Position numbers and translations under genes: made by a program. Positions 44,121 to 52,829 of a stretch of 64,000 nt of DNA are shown piece after piece. Positions within the stretch are counted from its first letter, which is position 1. Every line of letters starts with the position of its first letter. Under the pieces are notes generated by a model. The model had not been told where the DNA came from and searched no databases. It saw nothing but the letters and a program-made list of their open reading frames with translations. The DNA comes from Xanthomonas rydalmerensis (GTDB lineage: Bacteria > Pseudomonadota > Gammaproteobacteria > Xanthomonadales > Xanthomonadaceae), in assembly GCF_033170385.1 (NCBI RefSeq), contig NZ_CP126170.1, positions 892,001 to 956,000 on the forward strand, given 5' to 3'.

Positions 44121-45223
44121 AGGATTTCCTGCGCTGGCTGGTCGAGATCGGCGGCCGCTTCACCCGTACCCTGGACTGGCCCATGTGCCTGGCGCTGGGC
44201 GCGTTGATGGCGATGGGGCTGGCGGTGCTCAAGAGCGCCGGCGGCATGCACCTGGTGATGGCGCAGGGCGCGCGCTTCGCGATCGGTGCGGCGGCGATGT
44301 GGGGCCTGTCGCGGGTGTCGGCGCTGCGCCTGCGCGCCTGGACACCGATGATCTACGCGTTGTCGATGCTGCCGCTGTTGGCGGTGTTCGTGCTGGGCAC
44401 CGGCAAGTATGGGCGGCAGTGGCTGGACCTGAAGGTGTTCTACCTGCAGCCGGCCGAGCTGTTGAAGATCAGCATGCCGATGATGGTGGCCTGGTATCTG
44501 CACCGCATGCCGCTGCCGCCGCGGATCCCGACCGTGCTGGTCAGCGCGGTGATCATCGGCATTCCCACCGCCTTGATCATGCTGCAGCCGGACTTCGGTA
44601 CCGGCGTGCTGATCGCCGCCAGCGGCGGCTTCGTGCTGCTGCTGGCCGGCCTGCCGTGGTGGTGGGTGGGCATCGCGGTCGGCGGCGTCGCCGCGGCCGC
44701 GCCGGTGGCCTGGTTGTGGCTGCTGCGGCCCTACCAGAAGGACCGCATCATGATGTTCCTCAATCCGGAGAACGACGCGCTCGGCGCCGGCTGGAACATC
44801 ATCCAGTCCAAGATCGCGATCGGCTCCGGCGGCCTGCACGGCAAGGGCTGGGGTCTGGGCTCGCAGTCGCACCTGAACTTCATTCCCGAGCAGACCACCG
44901 ATTTCGCGTTCTCCGTGCTCAGCGAAGAGTTCGGCTGGATCGGCGTGGCCACGGTGCTGACCCTGTACCTGATCGTGATCGGGCGCTGTCTGTGGATCGC
45001 CTCGCAGGCGCGCGACACCTTCTCGCGGCTGCTGGCCGGTGCCACCGGCCTGGCGTTCTTCGTCTACGTGCTGGTCAACGGCGGCATGATCTCCGGGCTG
45101 CTGCCGGTGGTCGGCGTGCCGATGCCGCTGATGAGCTACGGCGGCACCTCGGCGGTGTCGCTGCTGGCCGGCCTGGGCCTGGTGATGGCGGTGAAGGCGC
45201 ACCGTCCGGTGCACGGCTACTGA
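44117..45223 (+). CDS. rodA: rod shape-determining protein RodA (SEDS glycosyltransferase)
   Basis: RodA polymerises lipid II into glycan strands for lateral growth. The 368-aa SEDS protein has ten predicted membrane segments and the conserved LKVFYLQPAELLKI, LMLQPDFGTGVLIAASG (active Asp loop), KSKIAIGSGGLHGKGWG-like IQSKIAIGSGG and FIPEQTTDFAFSVLSEEFGWIG segments, then GVPMPLMSYGGTSAVSLLAGLGLVM. It ends the mreBCD-mrdA-rodA run. It opens with a longer cytoplasmic lead (MKDFLRWLVEIGGRFTRTLDWP) than some relatives. Confidence 0.97.
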   Translation: MKDFLRWLVEIGGRFTRTLDWPMCLALGALMAMGLAVLKSAGGMHLVMAQGARFAIGAAAMWGLSRVSALRLRAWTPMIYALSMLPLLAVFVLGTGKYGRQWLDLKVFYLQPAELLKISMPMMVAWYLHRMPLPPRIPTVLVSAVIIGIPTALIMLQPDFGTGVLIAASGGFVLLLAGLPWWWVGIAVGGVAAAAPVAWLWLLRPYQKDRIMMFLNPENDALGAGWNIIQSKIAIGSGGLHGKGWGLGSQSHLNFIPEQTTDFAFSVLSEEFGWIGVATVLTLYLIVIGRCLWIASQARDTFSRLLAGATGLAFFVYVLVNGGMISGLLPVVGVPMPLMSYGGTSAVSLLAGLGLVMAVKAHRPVHGY

Positions 45224-45548
45224 GCGAGCGGCACCGCGGCCGCTGCGCGCTGGCTTAACCGCGCCCTTGCAGGCAGGTGACTGCATTATTGCGGCGCGTG
45301 TCGCGCATGCGCACAATGCGCGTCGATGCCACGTGACGCGCGCCGCTCCCCCCGGCCCACACGCGTGCAGGAACTTCCGGGCAGGCAGGTGCGACCCCGC
45401 GCATCCATCCCAGCCCACATCGCCGAGGCACCCCACGCAGCGCATCCGCCGATCCGGGCCTGGCCCGTCCGTTCGCGTCGTCCGCCGCTCCCTCGCCGTT
45501 CCCGTGGTTGTCCCGATGCTCGGCGTTGGCCGAGATGGATGCGTATTG
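45224..45548. other. intergenic region between rodA and the acvB/virJ-like gene
   Basis: About 325 bp with no supported gene. A small inverted segment (GCGCATGCGC near 45305) is visible. The open reading frame that runs through it has no homology signals. It likely holds the promoter of the acvB-GH28 pair. Confidence 0.3.
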
Positions 45549-46889
45549 ATGAAATTCCTGCGCGTGTTGCTGTTGACGAGCGTGGTGCTGGGCCTGAGCG
45601 GCTACGCACTGCTGCGCTACTACTTTCCGCCGGGGGCGCTGCACGTCCGCGGCTATGGCCGCACGACCCTGGTGCATCCGCAGGGCGCGCCGCAGGGCGT
45701 GGTGATCCTGCTGGCCAGCGGTAGCCCGGCGCAGCGGCAGGCCGCTGCGCAGCGCATCGCCGCCAGCGGCGCGCTGGTCGCGGTGGTCGACGGCCAGCGC
45801 TATCTGAAGCACCTGCGCCATGGCGGCCACGGCTGCGACAAGGCCTGGCACGACGCCGAACGGCTGAGCCGGCGGCTGCAGCGGCAGTTGCACGGCGACA
45901 GCTACTACCTGCCGGTCCTGGCCGGGACCGGCACCGCCGCGACCCTGGCCGCGCGCATCGTCGGCGCGGCGCCCTCCGCGACCCTGGGCGGCGCCATCGG
46001 CGTGGCGCCGGCACCCACCGAGGTCTGCGCCGGCACCGCCGCCGCCACCGCGGCGCAGGGCTTCGTCGACACCGTGGCGGCACCGGCCGATGGCGGCGTG
46101 GATGCCGCGCTGGCCGCGCGGGTCGCCGCGCACCTGCATGCGCGCGGCCGCGGCGGCGCGCTGGACGATCTGCCGCTGACCGAGTTGCCGTCGGCGACCC
46201 CGGGCGCGCCGCTGGCCATCGTGCTGTCCGGCGACGGCGGCTGGCGCGACATCGACAAGGGCATGGCCGAGGCCCTGCAGCGGCGCGGCATCGCCGTGGT
46301 CGGCTGGGACAGCCTGCGCTACTTCTGGCGGGCCAAGCCGCCGGCCCGCGCCAGCGCCGACCTGAGCCGGGTCATCGCCTACTACCAGCAGCGCTGGCGT
46401 CCGCAGAAGATCCTGCTGGTCGGCTATTCCTTCGGTGCCACCACGCTGCCGTTCATGGTCAACCGGCTGCCGCCGGCGCAGCGCGAGCAGGTCGGCCTGG
46501 TGGCGTTGCTGGGCCTGGAGCACAAGGCCGATTTCCAGATCCGCGTGCGCGGTTGGCTCAATCTCGGCGATGACGACGACGCGCTGCCGGTGCAGCCGGA
46601 ACTGGCGCGCATTCCCGCGGCGCAATTGCTGTGCGTGTACGGCGACAAGGAAAAAGATACGCTCTGCCCGCAATTGCGCGCGCGCGGTGCGGAGGTCGTG
46701 GTGTTGCACGGTGGTCACCATTTCGACGAACGTCCGGCCGGCCTGGCGACGATCGTCGATACCCGCTGGCAGCAGCTGTCCGCCGGCGCGCAGCCCATCG
46801 CCGAACTGCGGACGCCGCCGCACCATGCACCGGCCGCTGCATCGCCCTCGGCCACGCCGCAGCCACCGCAGGCGGCACTCCGGCAATGA
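45549..46889 (+). CDS. AcvB/VirJ-family periplasmic protein (alpha/beta hydrolase-like)
   Basis: The 446-aa product has an N-terminal membrane or signal segment (MKFLRVLLLTSVVLGLSGYALL). The C-terminal VirJ domain has PLAIVLSGDGGWRDIDKGMAEALQRRGIAVVGWDSLRYFW, the Ser elbow LVGYSFGATTLPF and a C-terminal His (VLHGGHHFDE). The length matches AcvB (about 450 aa) rather than shorter VirJ. Agrobacterium AcvB is a periplasmic hydrolase of lysyl-phosphatidylglycerol and is needed for virulence. An lpiA/mprF partner is absent here. The gene overlaps the GH28 gene by 4 nt. Confidence 0.85.
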   Translation: MKFLRVLLLTSVVLGLSGYALLRYYFPPGALHVRGYGRTTLVHPQGAPQGVVILLASGSPAQRQAAAQRIAASGALVAVVDGQRYLKHLRHGGHGCDKAWHDAERLSRRLQRQLHGDSYYLPVLAGTGTAATLAARIVGAAPSATLGGAIGVAPAPTEVCAGTAAATAAQGFVDTVAAPADGGVDAALAARVAAHLHARGRGGALDDLPLTELPSATPGAPLAIVLSGDGGWRDIDKGMAEALQRRGIAVVGWDSLRYFWRAKPPARASADLSRVIAYYQQRWRPQKILLVGYSFGATTLPFMVNRLPPAQREQVGLVALLGLEHKADFQIRVRGWLNLGDDDDALPVQPELARIPAAQLLCVYGDKEKDTLCPQLRARGAEVVVLHGGHHFDERPAGLATIVDTRWQQLSAGAQPIAELRTPPHHAPAAASPSATPQPPQAALRQ

Positions 46890-48316
46890 CCTCGCGCATG
46901 CGCGCGGCGCTGCTGCTCGGCGGCCTGCTCGCCGCCGCTGCGTTCGGCAGCGCGGCGGCGACCGGCGATTCCCGCCGCGTCGTCGAACCGCGCCTGCCGC
47001 CGCTGTGCATGACCCTGGACGCCACCTTGCAGGCGCAGCAACGCCGCTTCGCCGATGCGCAGGAGCGCAGCCCGCCGGACACAGCGCGCATCCAGGCCGC
47101 GCTCGACCGCTGCGCCGATGGCGCGCATGGCGCGGTGCTGTTGCGCGCCGGCCGCGGCACTGCCTTCCTCAGCGGGCCGTTGACCATTCGCAGCAACACC
47201 ACGCTGGCGATCGACAGTGGCGCGACCCTGTTCGCCTCGCGCCAGCCCGCCGATTATCAGGTCCCGGGCCGCAATGCCTGCGGCCAGGCGGCGGCCCGCA
47301 GCGGCGGTTGCCGCGCGCTGATCACCCTGCAGGGACGCGCGCTGGGGGTGATGGGCGTGCGCGACGCCGCCGGTCACCAGGGCAGCATCGATGGCCGCGG
47401 CGATTTGCCGATGCTCGGCAGCAGCGACAGCTGGTGGCAGTTCGCGCGCAGCGCCAAGGCCGCCGGCCAGACCCAGAACGCGCCCGACCTGATCCGTGCG
47501 CAGGACGTCGCCGATCTGCAGCTCTATCACGTCAACCTGCTCGACGCGCCGTACTTCCACTTCTTCGTGCACGGCGGCGACGGCGTCACCGTGTGGGGCG
47601 TGCGGGTCAGGGCGCCCGCCAACAGCCCCAACACCGACGGCCTGGATCTGGACAGCGTGCGCAACGCGACCCTGGCCGACAACGACGTGATGGCCGGCGA
47701 CGACGGCATCGCGATCAAGACCAGCGCCGCGCGCTCGGCCGACATCACCGTGCGCGACTCGCGCTTCTACGGCACCCACGGCATCTCCATCGGCAGCGAG
47801 GTGATGTACGGCGTCGGCAACGTGCTGGTGGACGGCAACAGCGTGGTCGGTCATGACGCCGACGGCATCGTCGCCACCGACAACAACGGCCTGCGCATCA
47901 AGACCGGCCTGGCCAAGGGTGGCCCGGTACGCGACGTGCTCTACCGCAACACTTGCCTGTTCGGCGTGGCCAGGCCGCTGGTGATCACGCCGCTGTACGG
48001 CCACGACCACGGTGGCAGCCGCAGCGGCAGCGTGCCGACCTTCGCCGGGATCGTGGTCGACGGACTGCGCGCGCAGGACACGCCTGCAGGCAAGGGCAGC
48101 ACCGTGCAGGGCTACAGCGACGCGACGCCGCTCGATCTGGTACTGGCGCACGTGACGGCCGACGTCACCGCCCTGCATGCCAGCAACGCGCACATCGGCG
48201 TGGATCAGTCCGACCTGCGCTTGAGCGAGGACAGCAGCGCGGCTTCCACCTACGCGACCACGCTCGCAGGCTCGGTCCCGGCCTGCGCGCATGCGCCGGT
48301 GTTTCCGGCGCTGTAG
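46886..48316 (+). CDS. glycoside hydrolase family 28 protein (polygalacturonase-like), secreted
   Basis: This 476-aa protein has a signal peptide (ALLLGGLLAAAAFGSAAA) and a right-handed beta-helix. GH28 motifs are NTDG (ANSPNTDGLDL), AGDDGIAIK with the two catalytic aspartates, GTHGISIGSE (the GHG motif) and RIKT (GLRIKTGLAKGG). It hydrolyses galacturonan or related pectin backbone. It is translationally coupled to the acvB/virJ-like gene and lies between the mre operon and mltB, an unexpected place for a plant-wall enzyme. Confidence 0.92.
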   Translation: MTSRMRAALLLGGLLAAAAFGSAAATGDSRRVVEPRLPPLCMTLDATLQAQQRRFADAQERSPPDTARIQAALDRCADGAHGAVLLRAGRGTAFLSGPLTIRSNTTLAIDSGATLFASRQPADYQVPGRNACGQAAARSGGCRALITLQGRALGVMGVRDAAGHQGSIDGRGDLPMLGSSDSWWQFARSAKAAGQTQNAPDLIRAQDVADLQLYHVNLLDAPYFHFFVHGGDGVTVWGVRVRAPANSPNTDGLDLDSVRNATLADNDVMAGDDGIAIKTSAARSADITVRDSRFYGTHGISIGSEVMYGVGNVLVDGNSVVGHDADGIVATDNNGLRIKTGLAKGGPVRDVLYRNTCLFGVARPLVITPLYGHDHGGSRSGSVPTFAGIVVDGLRAQDTPAGKGSTVQGYSDATPLDLVLAHVTADVTALHASNAHIGVDQSDLRLSEDSSAASTYATTLAGSVPACAHAPVFPAL

Positions 48317-48657
48317 CCCGTTGCGCGGCGCGCGCCGACGCGCTCGAAACGTCCGCCGTTGAGAGTGCCTGGCGTGAGACGCCACCACAAAGGCGCCGCG
48401 CGGGTGTGGCCCATGCCGATGTCGCCTGCGCGCCGATGCCGTTCCGCCGCTGACCGTCCGCTTGTTCCGGGAGCCCCATCACAGCGAGCACCTGCTGCGA
48501 CTGCGGGGCAATCCCAGGCGGTGTTTCACGCTCCGGCAGCAGCAGGTGGCCCTGAAGATGCAAGGCGCCCTGGGAAAGAATGCTGCAGGCGCACTTGACC
48601 TGCGGCAAAGTTCTTTTGTTTCATGGCGTTATTGGTAGAAATTCATCTTGAATCTGG
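48317..48657. other. intergenic region between the GH28 gene and mltB
   Basis: About 340 bp without a supported gene. Its 3' end is AT-rich (TTCTTTTGTTTCATGGCGTTATT) and leads to TTGGTA and TAGTCT hexamers that could form the mltB promoter. Confidence 0.35.
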
Positions 48658-48663
48658 TAGTCT
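48658..48663 (+). promoter_or_regulatory. putative -10 hexamer for a leaderless mltB mRNA
   Basis: TAGTCT ends 7 nt before the mltB ATG at 48670. TTGGTA lies 19 nt upstream of it as a possible -35. No ribosome-binding site is seen. Confidence 0.45.
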
Positions 48664-48669
48664 GCCGGC

Positions 48670-49806
48670 ATGATCCGACGCTCGCTGATTTGCCTGCTCA
48701 CGCTTGGCCTGGTCGCATGCGCGACCCAGCCCAAGGCGCCACCGTCGCCGCCGCAGGCCAGCGCGCCGCCGCCTGCGCCGCGCCCGGCACCACCGGCCGA
48801 GGCCGCCCCGGAAGTGGTGCAGGCACCGCCGGTGGACCTGACCCCGGTGCCGTTCGAGGTCGCCCGCGCCAACTTCGTCCGCGATACCGCGGCCAAGTAC
48901 GGCATGGAGCCGGCACAGATCGAGGCGACCCTGGCACAGGCCCAATTCAAGGATGCGATCGTTGCGGCGATGTCGCGCCCGGCCGAGCGGGTCAAGCCGT
49001 GGAGCGAATACCGGCCGATGTTCATCAGCCAGGCGCGGATCGATGGCGGCCGTGCCTTCCTGACCACGCATCGCGACGAACTGCAGCGGGTGCAGGCGCG
49101 CACCGGCGTGCCGGCCGAAGTCATCGTGGCGATCATTGGCGTGGAGACCAGCTACGGCAAGAACGCCGGCTCCTACCGCGTGCTGGACGCGCTGTACACG
49201 CTGGCGTTCCGCTATCCGCGCAGCGGCGATCCGGCCAAGCTCGAGCGCGAGGTGCGCCGCGAACTGTTCTTCCGCGACGAACTCGGCCAGTTGTTCGCGC
49301 TGGGCCGCGAGGAGAACCTGGACATCACCACCCTGATCGGCAGCTATGCCGGCGCGATGGGCCTGGGCCAGTTCATGCCGTCCAGCTACCGCCAGTTCGC
49401 CGTCGATGGCGATGGCGACGGCAAGCGCAACCTGTTCAGCGACTACGACGACGCGTTCTCGTCCATCGCCAACTACTTCGTCAAGAAGGGCGGCTGGGTG
49501 CGCGACGGCGTGGTCGCGGTGCCGGCGACGCTGCGTCCGGGCGCCGAGGAATTCAATCCCAGCGACTGGACCCCGACCTACACCCTGGCCGACCTGGCCG
49601 CGCGCGGCTACACGCCGACCGCGCCGGTGCCGGCGACGGCCGGCGGCGCCACCCCGATCACGCTCGACGGCAGCGCCGGCAAGCAGTACTGGCTGGGCTT
49701 CCAGAACTACTACGCGATCACCCGCTACAACAATTCCAAGATGTACGCGATGGCCGTCTATCAACTGTCCCAGGCCATCGCCGGCAAGGAGTTACCCCCG
49801 GCATGA
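48670..49806 (+). CDS. mltB: lytic murein transglycosylase B
   Basis: This 378-aa outer-membrane lipoprotein (lipobox LGLVAC) cleaves glycan strands to 1,6-anhydro ends. Family features are VIVAIIGVETSYGKNAGSYRVLDAL with the catalytic Glu, AGAMGLGQFMPSSYRQFAVDGDGDGKRNLFSDYDDAFSSIANYF (an EF-hand-like calcium loop) and LGFQNYYAITRYNNSKMYAMAVYQLSQAI. It overlaps rlpA by 4 nt; the mltB-rlpA-dacA order is the conserved wall-remodelling run that often follows rodA. Confidence 0.95.
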   Translation: MIRRSLICLLTLGLVACATQPKAPPSPPQASAPPPAPRPAPPAEAAPEVVQAPPVDLTPVPFEVARANFVRDTAAKYGMEPAQIEATLAQAQFKDAIVAAMSRPAERVKPWSEYRPMFISQARIDGGRAFLTTHRDELQRVQARTGVPAEVIVAIIGVETSYGKNAGSYRVLDALYTLAFRYPRSGDPAKLEREVRRELFFRDELGQLFALGREENLDITTLIGSYAGAMGLGQFMPSSYRQFAVDGDGDGKRNLFSDYDDAFSSIANYFVKKGGWVRDGVVAVPATLRPGAEEFNPSDWTPTYTLADLAARGYTPTAPVPATAGGATPITLDGSAGKQYWLGFQNYYAITRYNNSKMYAMAVYQLSQAIAGKELPPA

Positions 49807-51299
49807 ACCCGAACGCGCTGCTCCGGATCGCTCCCGTCGTCGCTGTGCTGGCGCTGGCCGCCTGCAGCAGCGCTCCGAAGAAGACCGCCGGCGGCGCCAG
49901 CCCTGGCATCCGCGTCGAGGGCAAGGGGCCGGCGCACGTCGCCACCGGCTGCCCGTCGACCTCGCCCTACGCGCCGGCCAAGGAAGACCCGTCCAAGCGC
50001 GGCAACTACACCGCCGGCGGCCTGTACGCGCCCGGCGTGCGCGATACCACACCGGACTACGTGCCCAACGTCGCCTGCATCCCCGAGCCGCTGGTCACCG
50101 ACGAACCGCGTTCGGCGATCGGCAACCGCTCGCCGTACACGGTGCTGGGCCGCGAGTACGTGGTCATCGACGATCCGCACAGCTACGTCGAGCGCGGCAC
50201 CGCCTCCTACTACGGCGGCAAGTTCCATGGCCGGCTGACCTCCAACCGCGAGGTCTACGACATGTACGCGTTCACCGCCGCGCACAAGACCCTGCCGCTG
50301 CCCAGCTTCGCCCTGGTCACCAACCTGGACAACGGCGAATCGGTGGTGGTGCGGATCAACGACCGCGGCCCGTTCCACGACGACCGGCTGATCGACCTGA
50401 GCTACGCGGCGGCGGTCAAGCTCGGCATCACCGGCAAGGGCACCGGCCGCGTGGAAGTGCGCGGACTGACCCCGGCCGACAACGGTGATCTGCTGGCGCG
50501 TCGCCGTACCGGCCGCCAGCCCGCGACGCTGCTGGCCAGCGCGCGCAGCGACGCCACCACGCGCGATCCGGCCGCGGTGCGGCGCGCCGCGCAAATGGAC
50601 GACCTGGTGAAGACCCTGCCGGCGAAATCGAGTGGATCGGCCGGCGGCACCGTGGCCGCCGCCGCGACCGTGCCGGCGCGCGCGGTTCCGGTGGCTGCGG
50701 TTGCCGCGCCGACCGCCGCGGCGGCGACCGCCACGGCCGCGGCGCTGCCGGAAGGCGAGCGCTGGCGCTACCGCGTGCAGGATGCGCCGGGCCGGGTCGG
50801 CGATGCCGACCGCTTCGATGCCTGGATGAAGTCGCGCGGCGTGCGCGTGGCCACCGGCAAGCCGACCACGCCCGCGCCCAGCGTGGCCGCGGCGAGTGCG
50901 CCGGCACGCGGATCCCGTGGCGTCGCGACGGCCAAGCCCACTGCCGCGCCTGCGGCCGCCGCGGCAGCGCCGACCGTCGCCGTGGCGACGCCGGCGACGC
51001 CGGCGACTCCGCCTGCGCCGGTCGCCACCACCGCGCCGCGCGCCGAGGCCGACAGCGCGCGCGGGCCGCTCGGCATCCTGCTGCAGGTGGCCAGCTTCGC
51101 CAGTCGCGAGAACGCCAACCGCGCGCTGTCGCAGCTCGCTTCGGCCGGCATCGTCGGCGCCAGCATCAGCGACATCGTCTCCGGCGGCCGCACCCTGTGG
51201 CGGCTGCGGGTGGCGGCCGAAGACCATGGCCGCGCCGCGGAGCTGGCCACCCGCATCGCCGGCCTGGGTTTCGGCCGGCCGCAGATCGTCAAGGATTGA
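49803..51299 (+). CDS. rlpA: septal ring lytic transglycosylase RlpA family lipoprotein
   Basis: RlpA cleaves denuded glycan at the septum. The 498-aa product has a lipobox (LALAAC) and a double-psi beta-barrel (GTASYYGGKFHGRLTSNREVYDMYAFTAAHKTLPLPSFALVTNLDNGESVVVRINDRGPFHDDRLIDLSYAAAVKLGI). A long Ala/Thr-rich linker leads to a C-terminal SPOR domain (LGILLQVASFASRENANRALSQLASAG...) that binds denuded peptidoglycan. The linker is considerably longer than in E. coli. The start overlaps mltB. Confidence 0.93.
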   Translation: MNPNALLRIAPVVAVLALAACSSAPKKTAGGASPGIRVEGKGPAHVATGCPSTSPYAPAKEDPSKRGNYTAGGLYAPGVRDTTPDYVPNVACIPEPLVTDEPRSAIGNRSPYTVLGREYVVIDDPHSYVERGTASYYGGKFHGRLTSNREVYDMYAFTAAHKTLPLPSFALVTNLDNGESVVVRINDRGPFHDDRLIDLSYAAAVKLGITGKGTGRVEVRGLTPADNGDLLARRRTGRQPATLLASARSDATTRDPAAVRRAAQMDDLVKTLPAKSSGSAGGTVAAAATVPARAVPVAAVAAPTAAAATATAAALPEGERWRYRVQDAPGRVGDADRFDAWMKSRGVRVATGKPTTPAPSVAAASAPARGSRGVATAKPTAAPAAAAAAPTVAVATPATPATPPAPVATTAPRAEADSARGPLGILLQVASFASRENANRALSQLASAGIVGASISDIVSGGRTLWRLRVAAEDHGRAAELATRIAGLGFGRPQIVKD

Positions 51300-51375
51300 G
51301 GCGTCGCGCCCGCCGTTGCGGGCCTGCGCCGCGCCGATGGCTTAACGCCGGTTCGCGCGCGGGTCCGCGCCGCGC

Positions 51376-51403
51376 CTGCCAGGGCGCCGGCTCGGCCTAC
51401 AAT
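51376..51403 (+). promoter_or_regulatory. possible sigma-70 promoter of dacA
   Basis: CTGCCA (51376-51381) and TACAAT (51398-51403) are separated by 16 nt and lie about 46 nt before the dacA ATG. The -10 fits well, the -35 weakly. Confidence 0.35.
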
Positions 51404-51448
51404 GTCGCGTTTTCCATCGGCCTTCGGGCCCGCCAGGAGTCGTTTTAG

Positions 51449-52660
51449 ATGAAATTCCGCTTCGCCGTCGCTGCCGTGGCCACGTTCGCCGTCGGCCTGG
51501 TTTCCGCGCAGACGCCCGGCCCGGTTCCCGCGCCGCCGCCCGCTGCCGCCGCCGCTCCGGCCACCGTGGCGATCCCGCCCGCGCCGAAGCCGGCCGTGTC
51601 CAAGTCCTGGGTGCTGATGGACTACGCCACCGGCCAGGTGCTGGCCGGCGAGAACGAACACGCACGCGTGGCCCCGGCCAGCATCACCAAGGTGATGACC
51701 TCGTACGTGATCGCGGCCGAACTGAAGCTGGGCAAGATCACCCGCGACGACCAGGTCATGCTCAGCGAGCGCGCCTGGCGCGAGGGCGGCGCCGGCACCG
51801 ACGGCAGCTACAGCGGCTTCCCGGTCAACAAGACCGCGCGCCTGGAAGACATGGAAAAGGGCATGGCGATCCAGTCCGGCAACGACGCGGCGATCGCGTT
51901 GGCCGAACATACCGCCGGCAGCGAGGAAGCCTTCGCGTCGCTGATGAACGAGTACGCGAAGAAGATCGGCATGACCGGCTCGCACTTCGTCAACGCCCAC
52001 GGCCTGTCGGCCGAAGGCCACTACACCACCGCCTACGATCTGGCGCTGCTGGGCCGGGCGATGGTGCGCGACTACCCGGAAACCTACGCCTACAACAAGA
52101 TCAAGGAATTCCGCGTCGGCGACATCACCCAGCCGAACCGCAACCTGCTGCTGTGGCGCGACCCCAGCGTGGACGGCATCAAGACCGGCCACACCTCCGA
52201 GGCCGGCTACTGCCTGCTCAGCTCTGCCAAGCGCGGCGACCAGCGCCTGATCGCAGTGGTGATGGGCGACAGCTCCGAGAAGCAGCGCGCCGAGGACAGC
52301 CTGGCGCTGTTGAACTGGGGCTTCCGCTTCTTCGAGACCCACAGCCTGTACGAGCCGGGCAAGCAGGTCGCGCAGCAGCGCGTGTGGAAGGGCACCGAGA
52401 AGCAGGTGCTGCTGGGCGTGGCGCAGCCGCTGCTGGTCAGCGTGCCGCGCGGCCGCTACAACGAGCTGAAGCCGGCGATCGAAGTGCCCAAGACCCTGGA
52501 AGCGCCGATCAAGCAGGGCCAGCAGATCGGCATGGTCAAGGTGAGCCTGGACGGCAAGGTGGTGGCGCAGGCCCCGCTGGTGGCGCTGAAGGCGGTCGAC
52601 GAGGCCGGCTTCTTCAAGCGTCTGTGGGACAGCTTCTGGATGTGGTGGGAATCGGAGTAA
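51449..52660 (+). CDS. dacA: D-alanyl-D-alanine carboxypeptidase (PBP5/6 type)
   Basis: This 403-aa penicillin-binding protein trims the terminal D-Ala from pentapeptides. It has a signal peptide, SxxK (Ser78-Ile-Thr-Lys81 in APASITKVM), SGN (IQSGNDAAIALAE), KTG (DGIKTGHTSEAG) and a C-terminal PBP5_C domain ending in an amphipathic membrane anchor (FFKRLWDSFWMWWESE). An efficient terminator follows. It closes the mltB-rlpA-dacA run. Confidence 0.95.
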   Translation: MKFRFAVAAVATFAVGLVSAQTPGPVPAPPPAAAAAPATVAIPPAPKPAVSKSWVLMDYATGQVLAGENEHARVAPASITKVMTSYVIAAELKLGKITRDDQVMLSERAWREGGAGTDGSYSGFPVNKTARLEDMEKGMAIQSGNDAAIALAEHTAGSEEAFASLMNEYAKKIGMTGSHFVNAHGLSAEGHYTTAYDLALLGRAMVRDYPETYAYNKIKEFRVGDITQPNRNLLLWRDPSVDGIKTGHTSEAGYCLLSSAKRGDQRLIAVVMGDSSEKQRAEDSLALLNWGFRFFETHSLYEPGKQVAQQRVWKGTEKQVLLGVAQPLLVSVPRGRYNELKPAIEVPKTLEAPIKQGQQIGMVKVSLDGKVVAQAPLVALKAVDEAGFFKRLWDSFWMWWESE

Positions 52661-52675
52661 GTTCCTCTCCTCTCG

Positions 52676-52703
52676 AAAAAAGCCGGCTGACGCCGGCTTT
52701 TTT
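52676..52703. terminator. bidirectional rho-independent terminator between dacA and lpxR
   Basis: The stem AGCCGGC (52681-52687) pairs with GCCGGCT (52692-52698), flanked by A5 upstream and T6 downstream. It can stop transcription from dacA and, read in the other direction, from the lpxR gene. Confidence 0.9.
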
Positions 52704-52706
52704 CTT

Positions 52707-52827
52707 GGGGATTCGGGAGTGGGGATTCGGGATTGGTGGCGACAACGCGTGCTGCCTCTCGTTCTCGTAAGGCACTGCGCGCTCGCGAAGACTTGCGAAT
52801 CCCCAATCCCGACTCCCCAATCCCGGC
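52707..52827. repeat. GGGATTCGGG-type inverted repeat between dacA and lpxR
   Basis: Arms 52707-52739 (GGGGATTCGGGAGTGGGGAT...) and 52795-52827 (GCGAATCCCCAATCCCGACT...) can pair into a hairpin between two convergent genes. Confidence 0.8.
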
Positions 52828-52829
52828 GG

